Shown here piece after piece: positions 44,717 to 53,799 of a stretch of DNA of 64,000 nt; position 1 is the first letter of the stretch; every line of letters begins with the position of its first letter. The translations under genes and the position numbers were made by a program. Under the pieces are notes generated by a model, which saw nothing but the letters and a program-made list of their open reading frames with translations, had not been told where the DNA came from and made no database searches. Source of the stretch: UBA1924 sp963976625 (GTDB taxonomy: Bacteria; Planctomycetota; Phycisphaerae; Phycisphaerales; UBA1924); contig CAXBLA010000003.1 in the NCBI GenBank assembly GCA_963976625.1, forward strand, positions 109,581 to 173,580, written 5' to 3'.

Positions 44717-47700
44717 ATGAAAAAGACGACGCTGCTCATGGGTGCAGCCGGGATCGCGATGGCTGCGGCCCCGCTCCTTGCACAGGACGATACGAAAAAC
44801 TCGGGCATGTTTAGGTACCCGGATGTGGGTAAAGACTCGATCATCTTTGTCTACGCCAATGACATCTGGATGGTCGATCGCAAAGGCGGCGAGGCCCGCC
44901 CGGTTGCGAGCCCGGATGGGCAGGAGCAGCATCCCAAGTTCAGCCCCGATGAAGAGACCATCGCGTTCGTGGGCAACTACGACGGCGATCGTGATCTGTA
45001 TACCGTTGGGACCGATGGCGGCGTGCCGTACCGGGTGACGCATCACCCGGCCAACGAACGGCTCCAGGATTGGACGCCCGGCGGGGAGCTCCTGTTCTCA
45101 TTCAACGGCTTGAGCGGGAACCCTTCGCATCAGAAGCTGTTTACGGTTGGTGCTCAGGGTGGGATCCCCGAATCGATGCCTGTGCCTTATGGGGCGACGG
45201 GCAATGTGAGCCCCGATGGCGAGTGGCTCGCGTACACGCCCAACTCGCGCGATAACCGCACATGGAAGCGGTACCGCGGCGGGCTCGCCACCGATATCTG
45301 GCTGTTCAACCTCAAGACCAATGAATCACGCAAAGTCACCGACTGGGAGGGGACCGACACCATCCCGATGTGGCACAAGAGCAGGCTGTACTACCTCTCG
45401 GACAACGGCGAAGAGGGGCGGCTGAACATCTGGCGCTACGACCCGAAGAAGGACGAGCACAAGCAGATCACCAAGTTCACCGATGACGATGTGAAGTTCC
45501 CGTCGATGGGTCCTGCGGACTCGGGGAGCGGCGAGATTGTCTTCCAGCTCGGGTCGCAGATCCATTTGCTGAATCTTGGCAACGGCAAGTCCAAAGCCGT
45601 GAAGATCACGGTGCCCGGGGCGCGCGAATCGCTCCGGGACAAGGTGGTTGACGCGAGCCGGTTTGTGACCTCTGGCACTGTGTCCTCGACGGGCAAGCGC
45701 GTTGCGGTCGAGGCGCGGGGCGATATCTGGACTGTTCCTGTCGAGAACGGTGCCCCACGCCAGCTGACAAACACCTCGGGGGCTTCGGAGCGCACGCCGT
45801 CGTGGAGCCCCGATGGGCGCTGGGTTGCGTACTTCTCTGACGAAGGGGGCGAGTACGAGTTGTACATCACCCAGTCCGACGGGAAGGGCGAGACCCGCCA
45901 GCTGACCACGGGCAACAAGACCTACTTCATGGATGCCGGCTGGTCGCCGGATTCTGAGACGATCTACATCGTGGACAAGGCCGGGATTATGTCTTTGGTT
46001 GATGTGGAGACCGGCGAGACGACGCCGTTCGATACCGAGCCGTACGCGGGGCAGCCCGCGGTTTCATGGTCGCATGATTCTCGCTGGATCACCTACGCGA
46101 GGGGTACGGGCGAATCGATGCTCAGCTCGGCGATCTTTATCTATGACACGCAGGAGGGCACGCTGCACCAGGTGACCTCGGGGTTCTTTGGCGACAGTGA
46201 GCCTGCGTTTTCGATGAAGGGCGATTATCTGTTCTATAGCTCGAACAGGGATTACACATCGCCGCAGTATGACGATTTCCGCTCGAGCTTTGTGTACAGC
46301 GGCACCGGGCGTTTGCTCGTGGTCCCGCTCAACATGGAAGTTGAGAACCCCCACTTGCTCGAATCCGACGAGGAAACCTGGGAAGACGAGGTTGCTGACG
46401 ACACCGACGACGCGGACGGCGATGACAAGGCTGATGACGCTGAGAGCGGCGATGACGCCGGCGATGGCGATGAGGATCAGGCGTACCTGGACGGGTACGA
46501 CACCGAGCATCCGCTGTGGGGCAAGTGGGAAGGCGCTGCGAGCGGCTTTGCGGCCCTCGGGATGCCGATGGATGAGATCGAGTTCTCGATGATGATCATC
46601 GTCGATGACGACGGCAACATCATGGGCCAGTCGGAGAGCCAGGGCGAGACCGATGACCTTGGCGATGTGGTCAAGTGGGATGAGGATGCCGGGACTTTCT
46701 ATACAGAAACCACCGAGCAGGGCATGACCATCATCCAAGAGGGCAAGGTCAATGGCGATGAGATGACCGGCACCTGGACCATCAAGCAGATGGGCATGGG
46801 TGGGACTTGGAGTGCGTCGCGCACCACCGGCGATATCTCCGAGGAAGAGATCAAGGAGATCGATGCGGAGGCTGGCGAGGCCAGCGAGACCGTCGAGATT
46901 GACTTCGAGGACTTCGAGGCTCGGGCTCGTGATCTGGGCGTGAGCTCGGGGAACTTCCGCAACCTGGTCAGCAATGACAAGGGCGAGTTGCTCTATATCC
47001 GGAGTGGAAATGGCGGCTCATCGCTCAAGCTGATTGATATCAAGGCCGACGAGCCCTCCGAGAAGACCGTGCTTGGTTCGGCCTTCGGGTTCAGCATGTC
47101 GGGCGATCACAAGAAGCTCGTCGCGGCGACCCCGGCGGGGTTCGCCGTGGTGGATGCCAAGGCGGGGCAGAGTGCCAAGCCGCTGAATATGCGTCTGCGG
47201 AAGACCATCGAGCTGCGCAGCGAATGGCGCGAGATCGTCCACGATGCGTGGCGCCGTTTCCGCGACTTCTTCTATGTCGAGAATATGCACGGCGTGGACT
47301 GGGACGGGGTGCTGGCGCACTACCTGCCCATGGTCGACGACGCGGTCTCGCGTGAGGATGTGGCGTACATCATCGGCGAGATGATCGGTGAGCTCAATGT
47401 CGGTCACTCGTATTCATCGGGCGGCGACTTTGATGGTCAGCCACGCGAGAACATCGGGATGCTGGGCGCGGACTACGCGGTTGCGTCGGCCGGTGATCGC
47501 TCGGGCTTTGAGATCACAACGATCTACCGTGGTGCTCCTTGGGATACCGATGCGATTGGGCCGCTGAGCCAGTACGGGCTTGGTGTGGGCGAGGGCGACA
47601 TCATCACCTCCGTGAACGGGGTCGATGTGGATACCTCGATCGACCCATGGGCCGCCTTCGCGGGGCTCGCGGGGACCGAGACCACGCTGACGATCGTCTC

Positions 47701-48460
47701 GGCCCTCGAGGGCGAAGAAGAGGCGATCAACGAGCGTGAGATCACGATTCGTCCGATGGGGTCGGAGTTTGGACTGCGCTACCGTGCGTGGATTGAATCG
47801 AACCGCAAGTATGTCGAGGAAGCCTCCGACGGCAAGATCGGGTACATCTATGTGCCCAACACCGGGGTGCCCGGGCAGAACGATCTGTTCCGCCAGTTCT
47901 ACGGGCAGATCGGCAAGGAGGCGTTGATGATCGACGAACGCTGGAACGGCGGCGGTCAGATCCCCAACCGCTTTGTTGAGTTGCTCAACCGGAAGCAGAC
48001 CAACATGTGGTACAAGCGTGACGGCAAGGATTGGAACTGGCCGTACGCTTCGCACCAGGGCCCGAAAGCGATGCTGATCAACGGCAACGCGGGTTCGGGC
48101 GGCGACATGTTCCCGTGGCTGTTTAAGCATCACGGGCTTGGCAAGCTGATCGGCAAGCGGACCTGGGGCGGGCTTGTCGGGATCTCGGGCGTGCCAGCGA
48201 TGATCGACGGCGGCTCGGTGAGCGTGCCCAACTTCGGGTTCTACGAGAACGACGGGACTTGGGGCATCGAAGGCCACGGGGTGGACCCGGATATCGAGGT
48301 CGAGGCTGATCCAGCGTTGATGCTCGATGGGGCTGACCCGCAGCTTGATGCCGCGATCGAGCACCTGCTCAACGAGATCAAGGTCAACGGCTACGAGCGT
48401 CCGTCACGCCCGGCCGAGCCCGTCCGCTTGAAGGTCGGGATCGATGAGGCTGACAAGTAA
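44717..48460 (+). CDS. Tricorn-type S41 protease with inserted domain, secreted
   Basis: About 1247 residues. Signal peptide MKKTTLLMGAAGIAMAAAPLLAQ. The N-terminal part is a TolB/WD40-like propeller (FSPDEETIAFVGNYDGDRDLY, WSPDGRWVAYFSDEGGEYELY). At about 545-605 there is an Asp/Glu-rich linker, then an inserted beta-barrel-like stretch at about 595-705 (LWGKWEG ... MTGTWTIKQMGMGGTWSASR). The second half has the tricorn core, a PDZ domain (GVGEGDIITSVNGVDVD) and the S41 peptidase with IDERWNGGG and the nucleophile Ser1127 in GNAGSGGDMF. Such enzymes degrade peptides; here it is exported. The start at 44717 begins the signal peptide; the upstream extension to 44555 overlaps the tRNA promoter region and is unlikely. 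Confidence 0.92.
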   Translation: MKKTTLLMGAAGIAMAAAPLLAQDDTKNSGMFRYPDVGKDSIIFVYANDIWMVDRKGGEARPVASPDGQEQHPKFSPDEETIAFVGNYDGDRDLYTVGTDGGVPYRVTHHPANERLQDWTPGGELLFSFNGLSGNPSHQKLFTVGAQGGIPESMPVPYGATGNVSPDGEWLAYTPNSRDNRTWKRYRGGLATDIWLFNLKTNESRKVTDWEGTDTIPMWHKSRLYYLSDNGEEGRLNIWRYDPKKDEHKQITKFTDDDVKFPSMGPADSGSGEIVFQLGSQIHLLNLGNGKSKAVKITVPGARESLRDKVVDASRFVTSGTVSSTGKRVAVEARGDIWTVPVENGAPRQLTNTSGASERTPSWSPDGRWVAYFSDEGGEYELYITQSDGKGETRQLTTGNKTYFMDAGWSPDSETIYIVDKAGIMSLVDVETGETTPFDTEPYAGQPAVSWSHDSRWITYARGTGESMLSSAIFIYDTQEGTLHQVTSGFFGDSEPAFSMKGDYLFYSSNRDYTSPQYDDFRSSFVYSGTGRLLVVPLNMEVENPHLLESDEETWEDEVADDTDDADGDDKADDAESGDDAGDGDEDQAYLDGYDTEHPLWGKWEGAASGFAALGMPMDEIEFSMMIIVDDDGNIMGQSESQGETDDLGDVVKWDEDAGTFYTETTEQGMTIIQEGKVNGDEMTGTWTIKQMGMGGTWSASRTTGDISEEEIKEIDAEAGEASETVEIDFEDFEARARDLGVSSGNFRNLVSNDKGELLYIRSGNGGSSLKLIDIKADEPSEKTVLGSAFGFSMSGDHKKLVAATPAGFAVVDAKAGQSAKPLNMRLRKTIELRSEWREIVHDAWRRFRDFFYVENMHGVDWDGVLAHYLPMVDDAVSREDVAYIIGEMIGELNVGHSYSSGGDFDGQPRENIGMLGADYAVASAGDRSGFEITTIYRGAPWDTDAIGPLSQYGLGVGEGDIITSVNGVDVDTSIDPWAAFAGLAGTETTLTIVSALEGEEEAINEREITIRPMGSEFGLRYRAWIESNRKYVEEASDGKIGYIYVPNTGVPGQNDLFRQFYGQIGKEALMIDERWNGGGQIPNRFVELLNRKQTNMWYKRDGKDWNWPYASHQGPKAMLINGNAGSGGDMFPWLFKHHGLGKLIGKRTWGGLVGISGVPAMIDGGSVSVPNFGFYENDGTWGIEGHGVDPDIEVEADPALMLDGADPQLDAAIEHLLNEIKVNGYERPSRPAEPVRLKVGIDEADK

Positions 48461-48496
48461 GCTCGGCTGATTGATCCGTTGATTGTGATTACAAAG

Positions 48497-48527
48497 AAGC
48501 CCCGCAGCGTTTGCTGCGGGGCTTTTT
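48497..48527. terminator. Terminator between the convergent protease genes
   Basis: AAGCCCCGCAGC and GCTGCGGGGCTT pair with a GTTT loop; TTTTTC follows on the plus strand and TTCTTTG on the minus strand. It ends the tricorn-type gene on the left and may serve the second one on the right. Confidence 0.88.
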
Positions 48528-48555
48528 CATTGGCGGACACTTGCTGGAAAAAGGA

Positions 48556-51500
48556 TCAGTCGCCGGCCCCACTGCCGGTGCGACCGAGGAGTTCGTTGAT
48601 CGCGGCTTCGAGCTGGGGATCGTTGCCGGCAACTTCATCAGTCGGTGTCTGGGGCACATCGATGTCGGGCATGGTGCCGTTGCTCTCCATGTCCGTGCCG
48701 TCGGGGAGGTACCAGCCGCGGAACGGTCGGCGGACGGTGGTGCCATCGATCAGGGAGAAGGAGCCGGTGGAGATCACGCCGCCGAAGGTCTGGGTCCCGA
48801 TGATCGTGCCGCGCTCGGCGGTCTTGATCGAGTGGGCGAAGATCTCGGCGTTGGAGAAGGAGTGCTGGTTGATGAGCACATTGATCGGACGCGAGTAGGC
48901 GTAGATCAATCTCCGGTCACGCGGGTAGTTGTCCTTGCGGACGAGGTCGGGGTTGGCCCCGCGTGGGATGGTGTAGGCGTGGTTGGGTGCGGTGAGCGAC
49001 GCGAGGAGGATGTCGGTCGTCCAGCCCCCGCCGTTGTCGCGGACATCGATGCTCAATCCGTCCTTGACATCGGTGGCTGCGAAGAGATCGCGTTCGTAGT
49101 CGCGGACCGATGCGATGCCCATCGATCGGATGTGGAGGTAGCCGAGCTTGCCGCCCGACATCTCATCGACCTGCGCCCGGCGCTTGGCGACTTCGTCGTT
49201 GTAGCGGAGCACGGACATCGCGGAGTAGGAGGTGGGCTTGATGAGCACCATGCGCGTGGCTGGCTCGCCGGTGTCTTCGTCCGTCTCTGTTGAAGATTGG
49301 TAAGTGACCAAGAGCTCCTCGCCGATGGTGCCGGCGAGGGTTGTGTGGAGATCGATGAGCCCGGCTTTGGTGGAATCTGTGCTCAACTCAGTATCGCCGA
49401 TGGCGGTGATGACATCGCCGACGCCCGGGGCGTGCTTGGTCTTGCTGACCGGGCCGTCCTCGATGATGGCGTCGATGCGGTAGCCGTTGGCGACGGGGGT
49501 GAAGTTGATCCCGAGGTAGCCGTTGGCGGGCGAGGAGGCGGAGAAGCCGTCGCCTCCCCAGATCCCGGTGTGCGAGCCGTCGACCTCGCCCCACATGAGG
49601 TTCATCAGGCGTTGGAAGGCCTGGTTGGTGCGGGTCTGCATGACGATCTGTCGGTAGCGATCGGTCATGGCGTTCCAGTCGTGGCCCTTCATCGTCGGGT
49701 GATAGAACGAGAGCCCGAAGCGTCCGGCGGCTTCTTCGAACTTCTGGGCGAGTTCCTTCTGGCGATCGAGCATGATGGTGGCATCGAGTGGGTACGAAGT
49801 CGATGAGCCGCCGGTCGGGGAGGTCTTGGAGGCTTGCCCGCCGGAGACATAGGTGAGCGACTTGCCATCGAGTGAGATGCGTGGATCGCCAACGCTGCCG
49901 GACTTGATGGTCTTGCGATCTTTGCCCTTGTGATCGACGCTGACATAGGTGCGGGTCGTGTCGATGACGGTCGAGAACGCGATGCGGTCCGCGGCCGGGG
50001 TCATCACGAGCCCGGACTCGGCCTCTGGGGTTGAGGTGAGCCGGCGGACGCGGAGGTACGCGCTGTCGAGATCACGCTCATCAAAGGCGAGTGCTTCGGG
50101 CTCGTCCTTACTCTCTGCTTCTTCGCTGTCTTCCGTTTCTTCATCATCGAAAGTCACCGGATCGAGCATCTTGAGCTTCTTGGCGGCCGCGATCGCGTCC
50201 TTGTAGTAGGCTTCGAGCTCGTAGCTGGTCATGCCGTCGAGCTCGCGGTCGAGGTTGACGCTGTAGACATCGAACCCCCAGTTCTCGTTATCCCGATCGG
50301 AGAGGAAGGTGAGCACCTTGCCGTCGTGGGAGATGGCCGGAGAATGGTCGATGTCTGGGTGACGCGAGATGTTCACGGCATCTGGTAGCTCCCCCTCTTC
50401 ATTGAGCTGGGTGTCGAGCAGGAAGATGTCGGTATTGAAATCGAGGTCCGTCGCGGCGAACACGATATGGCGTGAGTCCGACGCCCAGAGCAGATCGGGC
50501 TCTGACCAGAGCTCGCGGATGACCCGGTCTTCGCCGGTGGCGAGGTCGTGGATCACGATGTCGCCGCGATCGCGGATGTACATGAGCTTGGTGCCGTCGG
50601 GCGAGGGCTTGGGCGAGTAGGCAAGTGCGTCGGACTTGATCACCGGGGTGATGTCGAAGCGGAGGGCCGTGGCCCAGCGCTTGGCGTGGTCGATCTTTTC
50701 TTCTTCGGGCTCTTCTTCTGACTCGTCATCGGACTCTTCGTCAGCCTCTTCGGTCGATTCGTCCACTGGTTCTTCTGCAGTGGTTTCTTCGGATGCTTCC
50801 GTGCTTTCTGCATCCTCAGCTTCTACTGCGGCTTCATCGGTTGGCTCTTCGGCTTCTTCGACTTCCGGCTCGGGTTCGGGCGGGTTGAGGTCTTCGGTGG
50901 CGAGTGCGACGGTGGCGGCGTAGATGGAGCCGAGGGAATCTTCGTCATCGGCGGCGAAGTAGAGCGTCACGCCGTCGGGGGACCAGGCGATGTCGCGCTC
51001 TCGGGTGTTGGTATCGGTGATCCGGCGGGTGGGGTAGCCTTCTTCCGTGCTGCGGATGAAGAGTTCGCCACGGGTAATCTGGGCGATGGACTTGCCCGAC
51101 GGGTGCATCGCGGCTTGGGCCACATTGCGGGAGATGTTCTTCTTCTCAACCCGATCGCGAGGGGACTCTGACCCGAATGAGAGCTCGACGGGCATGGGGA
51201 CCGCGCGTGAGTTGGTGAGGTCGAGGGTATAAAGAGTATTCCAGACGACGAAGACGGCCGTGGTGCCGTCATCGGAGACGGTGAGGTCGCGGACGCCGTG
51301 GGTGATGGTGGTTGGATTCTGGGCGTCGGGCTTGAAGTGTGTCAGCTGGGTGATGCTGGCGGCTTGCTGATCCGTCGCGCCGGGGGCGAGGCGGACGAGG
51401 TTGTATTGCCCGTCCCTGCTCGAGAGGTAGACGAGTGAGCCGTCGGGCATCGGGCACGGGTTCATGTCGTTGCCGGCGAACTGGGTGACTTGGACAAACG

Positions 51501-52140
51501 AGTTGTCGCTCGGGCGCAGACGCCAGATATCGAGATTGCCCGGTCCGCGGTAGGCGACGCGGTGCGGGTAGTAGTAGCCGCGGACGAAGTAGATGACATC
51601 GGTGGCGTCGTTGACGGCCGGTGCTCGACCGAAGGCTTCGCTGACGCGGGTGATTGGGCCGCCGTCGAGCGGGGCTTGGTACATGCGTGGCTGGCGGAAG
51701 ATCTCTGGATAGAGGTAGGACGAGAAGAGGACGGACTGTCCGTCCGGGGTCAGATCGCCGAGCATTTCGGCGCGATCGGAGGTGGTGATGCGGGTGATGT
51801 CGCCGGCGACGAGTGTGTTGTTGGCCTTGGCGAGGTCAAGGGTGTAGAGGTTCTGGGCGCCGTTGCGGTTGGACTCGAAGACGATACCGTCGCCCTCGTG
51901 ATTGAATCGGCTCTGGGTCTCGATACCTGGGTGGGTGGTCAGGCGGGTGGCGTGCCCGCCAGTGGCAGAAACGGACCAGAGATCGCCGGCGGCCGAGAAC
52001 ACGATATGCTCGGCGTCGGGTGAGATGGACGGGTACTGGATGAGACCGTCGTGGGATTGATTGTTTGATTCGTTGGCCGTAGCTGCAGTGCTGAGCACGG
52101 TGCCGGTGAGGATGGGGAGCAGGAACTCTTTGATGGACAT
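48556..52140 (-). CDS. Second tricorn-type S41 protease, secreted
   Basis: About 1194 residues, with the same plan as its convergent neighbour: signal peptide (LLPILTGTVLSTAATA), TolB-like propeller (YPSISPDAEHIVFSAAGDLWSV), a strikingly acidic linker of about 65 residues near 415-485 (Glu/Ser/Thr), a second propeller half, a PDZ domain (GVGDVITAIGDTEL) and an S41 domain. The nucleophile is Ser1096 in HSFSNAEIF. A conserved SIDVRDNGGGW segment precedes it. It lacks the barrel-like insert of the other copy, and the two are clearly diverged, so this is an old paralogue pair. AGGAG precedes the ATG at 52140. Likely digests extracellular or periplasmic peptides. Confidence 0.92.
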   Translation of the reverse strand: MSIKEFLLPILTGTVLSTAATANESNNQSHDGLIQYPSISPDAEHIVFSAAGDLWSVSATGGHATRLTTHPGIETQSRFNHEGDGIVFESNRNGAQNLYTLDLAKANNTLVAGDITRITTSDRAEMLGDLTPDGQSVLFSSYLYPEIFRQPRMYQAPLDGGPITRVSEAFGRAPAVNDATDVIYFVRGYYYPHRVAYRGPGNLDIWRLRPSDNSFVQVTQFAGNDMNPCPMPDGSLVYLSSRDGQYNLVRLAPGATDQQAASITQLTHFKPDAQNPTTITHGVRDLTVSDDGTTAVFVVWNTLYTLDLTNSRAVPMPVELSFGSESPRDRVEKKNISRNVAQAAMHPSGKSIAQITRGELFIRSTEEGYPTRRITDTNTRERDIAWSPDGVTLYFAADDEDSLGSIYAATVALATEDLNPPEPEPEVEEAEEPTDEAAVEAEDAESTEASEETTAEEPVDESTEEADEESDDESEEEPEEEKIDHAKRWATALRFDITPVIKSDALAYSPKPSPDGTKLMYIRDRGDIVIHDLATGEDRVIRELWSEPDLLWASDSRHIVFAATDLDFNTDIFLLDTQLNEEGELPDAVNISRHPDIDHSPAISHDGKVLTFLSDRDNENWGFDVYSVNLDRELDGMTSYELEAYYKDAIAAAKKLKMLDPVTFDDEETEDSEEAESKDEPEALAFDERDLDSAYLRVRRLTSTPEAESGLVMTPAADRIAFSTVIDTTRTYVSVDHKGKDRKTIKSGSVGDPRISLDGKSLTYVSGGQASKTSPTGGSSTSYPLDATIMLDRQKELAQKFEEAAGRFGLSFYHPTMKGHDWNAMTDRYRQIVMQTRTNQAFQRLMNLMWGEVDGSHTGIWGGDGFSASSPANGYLGINFTPVANGYRIDAIIEDGPVSKTKHAPGVGDVITAIGDTELSTDSTKAGLIDLHTTLAGTIGEELLVTYQSSTETDEDTGEPATRMVLIKPTSYSAMSVLRYNDEVAKRRAQVDEMSGGKLGYLHIRSMGIASVRDYERDLFAATDVKDGLSIDVRDNGGGWTTDILLASLTAPNHAYTIPRGANPDLVRKDNYPRDRRLIYAYSRPINVLINQHSFSNAEIFAHSIKTAERGTIIGTQTFGGVISTGSFSLIDGTTVRRPFRGWYLPDGTDMESNGTMPDIDVPQTPTDEVAGNDPQLEAAINELLGRTGSGAGD

Positions 52141-52188
52141 ATGGGGACTCCTAAATGGTCAGACCCTGATGAAATTGATTGGCTTTGA

Positions 52189-52216
52189 AAAAGGCCCGAT
52201 CTGGTGATCGAGCCTG
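52189..52216 (-). terminator. Terminator of the M16 peptidase operon
   Basis: On the minus strand AGGCTCGATC and GATCGGGCCT pair around ACCA (one mismatch), followed by TTTTTC. It lies about 50 bases after the stop of the second M16 gene. Confidence 0.75.
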
Positions 52217-52263
52217 TGAATATACATGATTTTGGATGAACAATCGAGTGTTGAGCTCGGGTT

Positions 52264-53799
52264 TTACTTGCCCGATTTTGGTTCGAGCGTTTCGGGATCG
52301 CGCTGTGGGATCTCGGTGGCTTGGCCGTCGAAGAACTCTTCCATGGTCGCGATGCGGGCGGCGTCGGCTTCTGAGTCGGCGTTGCCTTTTTTGATCTCTT
52401 CCCATGGCCCGACGACGAGGATGACCGCGTCTTCGGGGTGGAGGTAATCGTTGGCGGCTTGCTGGACATCGTCTGCATCCACAGAGCGGACACGATCGCG
52501 GTAGGTCTGCCAGTGGTCCTTGGCACGCCCGGTGCGTTCGTCGGACATAAACAGGCTCATCATCGCGGCCTTGGACTCGAAGGTCCGTGGGAAGGTCTCG
52601 ATGAGGCTGTTCTGGATGGTGCCGATCTCTTCGGTGCTGGCGGCTTCCGTTTGGATGGTTTCGAACTCGTCAAAGACCAAACGGGTTGCCAGTGCGGTCG
52701 TTGCGACCTTGGTGAAGAAGTAAGACATAAACATCCCGGGGTACTCGATGCGGGAACTCATCGCTGAGCCCGCGGTGTAGGCGAGCCCCTCGCGGGTGCG
52801 GACCGAGTTGGTGATGCGGGAGGTGAAGCCCGAGCCGCCGAGGATCTGGTTCATGACCTCGACCTTGACGGCGTTTGGATCGTCACGCTGCACGCCGCGG
52901 TGCCCGATCAAGACCTGTACTTGGGGCTGGTCCTTCTCGTAGTAGTACACGCCGGGCTCAAAGGTATGCGTTGGCGAGGGGATCGCTGGCGAGACGGCAC
53001 CGGGCTCCCAGCCCGCAAAGGCGTCTTCGAGGAATGCGAGCATGTCTTTTTCTTTGAAATCGCCGGTGACGGAGACCATCAAGTTGGCGGGATTGAAGAT
53101 CCGCTTGTGCAGGTCCTTCATGTCCTCGACGCTGTAGCCCTCGATGGAGGCCTTGGTCGGCTGGCGGGCTTCGAAGTGATCCTCGCCCCACATGAGGAAG
53201 TTCATCTCGCGGAGCGCGATCTGGAGCCCGTCGTCATCGCGGGTCTTGATGGATTCGAGCATCTGTCCACGCCGGACCTCGAGGCGTTCGGAGTCGAACC
53301 GTGGGTTCAGGAGCATGTCCATAAACATGGCGAATGCTTCGTCGAGGTTGCTGGTGAGGCAGTTGATCGAGGCGTTGGCGACGCGGGCGCTGATCCCGAC
53401 GGAGACATTGGCGGCCATAAAGTCGAACTCTTCGTCGAGTTCACTCGGTGACATGGTCGCTGAGCCGCCCGAGCGGATCATCGCGCCGGTCATCCCGGCG
53501 AGCCCGGCCTGGTCAGGCCCTTCCATGTACGCACCGCCCTTGAAGCTCAGTCTGATGGTGACGAGTGGGAACTCGTCTGAGGGGGCCATAAACACGGGCA
53601 CGCCTGAGGAGAGCTCGTGGCGGAACTCTGAAGCGACGGGCGCTTCAAAGACCAGCTCGTCGAAGCTGAGCTGTGACGGATGGTTGGGGATATCCCCGGC
53701 GGTCGCGAGCGTGCCCACGCTCATAAGGATCGCGGCGCATGTGGTTGTGATCAGTGATCGGTTGGTTTTCATGGGCATCATGGTCTTCAGTGATCTCAT
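52264..53799 (-). CDS. M16-family protein without the zinc motif (inactive partner subunit)
   Basis: About 511 residues. Signal-like N-terminus (SLITTTCAAILMSVGTLATAG). M16 fold signatures: RLSFKGGAYMEGPDQAGLAGMTGAMIRSG, where active members would have HxxEH, then EEFDFMAANVSVGIS, NPANLMVSVTGDF and QVLIGHRGVQRDDPNA. Without HxxEH it should not bind zinc, like the alpha subunit of mitochondrial processing peptidase or the non-catalytic half of heterodimeric M16B enzymes. It overlaps the active M16 gene by 4 bp, consistent with a 1:1 complex. GGGAGGTGA just before ATG 53799 supports this start. A terminator follows. Confidence 0.88.
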   Translation of the reverse strand: MRSLKTMMPMKTNRSLITTTCAAILMSVGTLATAGDIPNHPSQLSFDELVFEAPVASEFRHELSSGVPVFMAPSDEFPLVTIRLSFKGGAYMEGPDQAGLAGMTGAMIRSGGSATMSPSELDEEFDFMAANVSVGISARVANASINCLTSNLDEAFAMFMDMLLNPRFDSERLEVRRGQMLESIKTRDDDGLQIALREMNFLMWGEDHFEARQPTKASIEGYSVEDMKDLHKRIFNPANLMVSVTGDFKEKDMLAFLEDAFAGWEPGAVSPAIPSPTHTFEPGVYYYEKDQPQVQVLIGHRGVQRDDPNAVKVEVMNQILGGSGFTSRITNSVRTREGLAYTAGSAMSSRIEYPGMFMSYFFTKVATTALATRLVFDEFETIQTEAASTEEIGTIQNSLIETFPRTFESKAAMMSLFMSDERTGRAKDHWQTYRDRVRSVDADDVQQAANDYLHPEDAVILVVGPWEEIKKGNADSEADAARIATMEEFFDGQATEIPQRDPETLEPKSGK

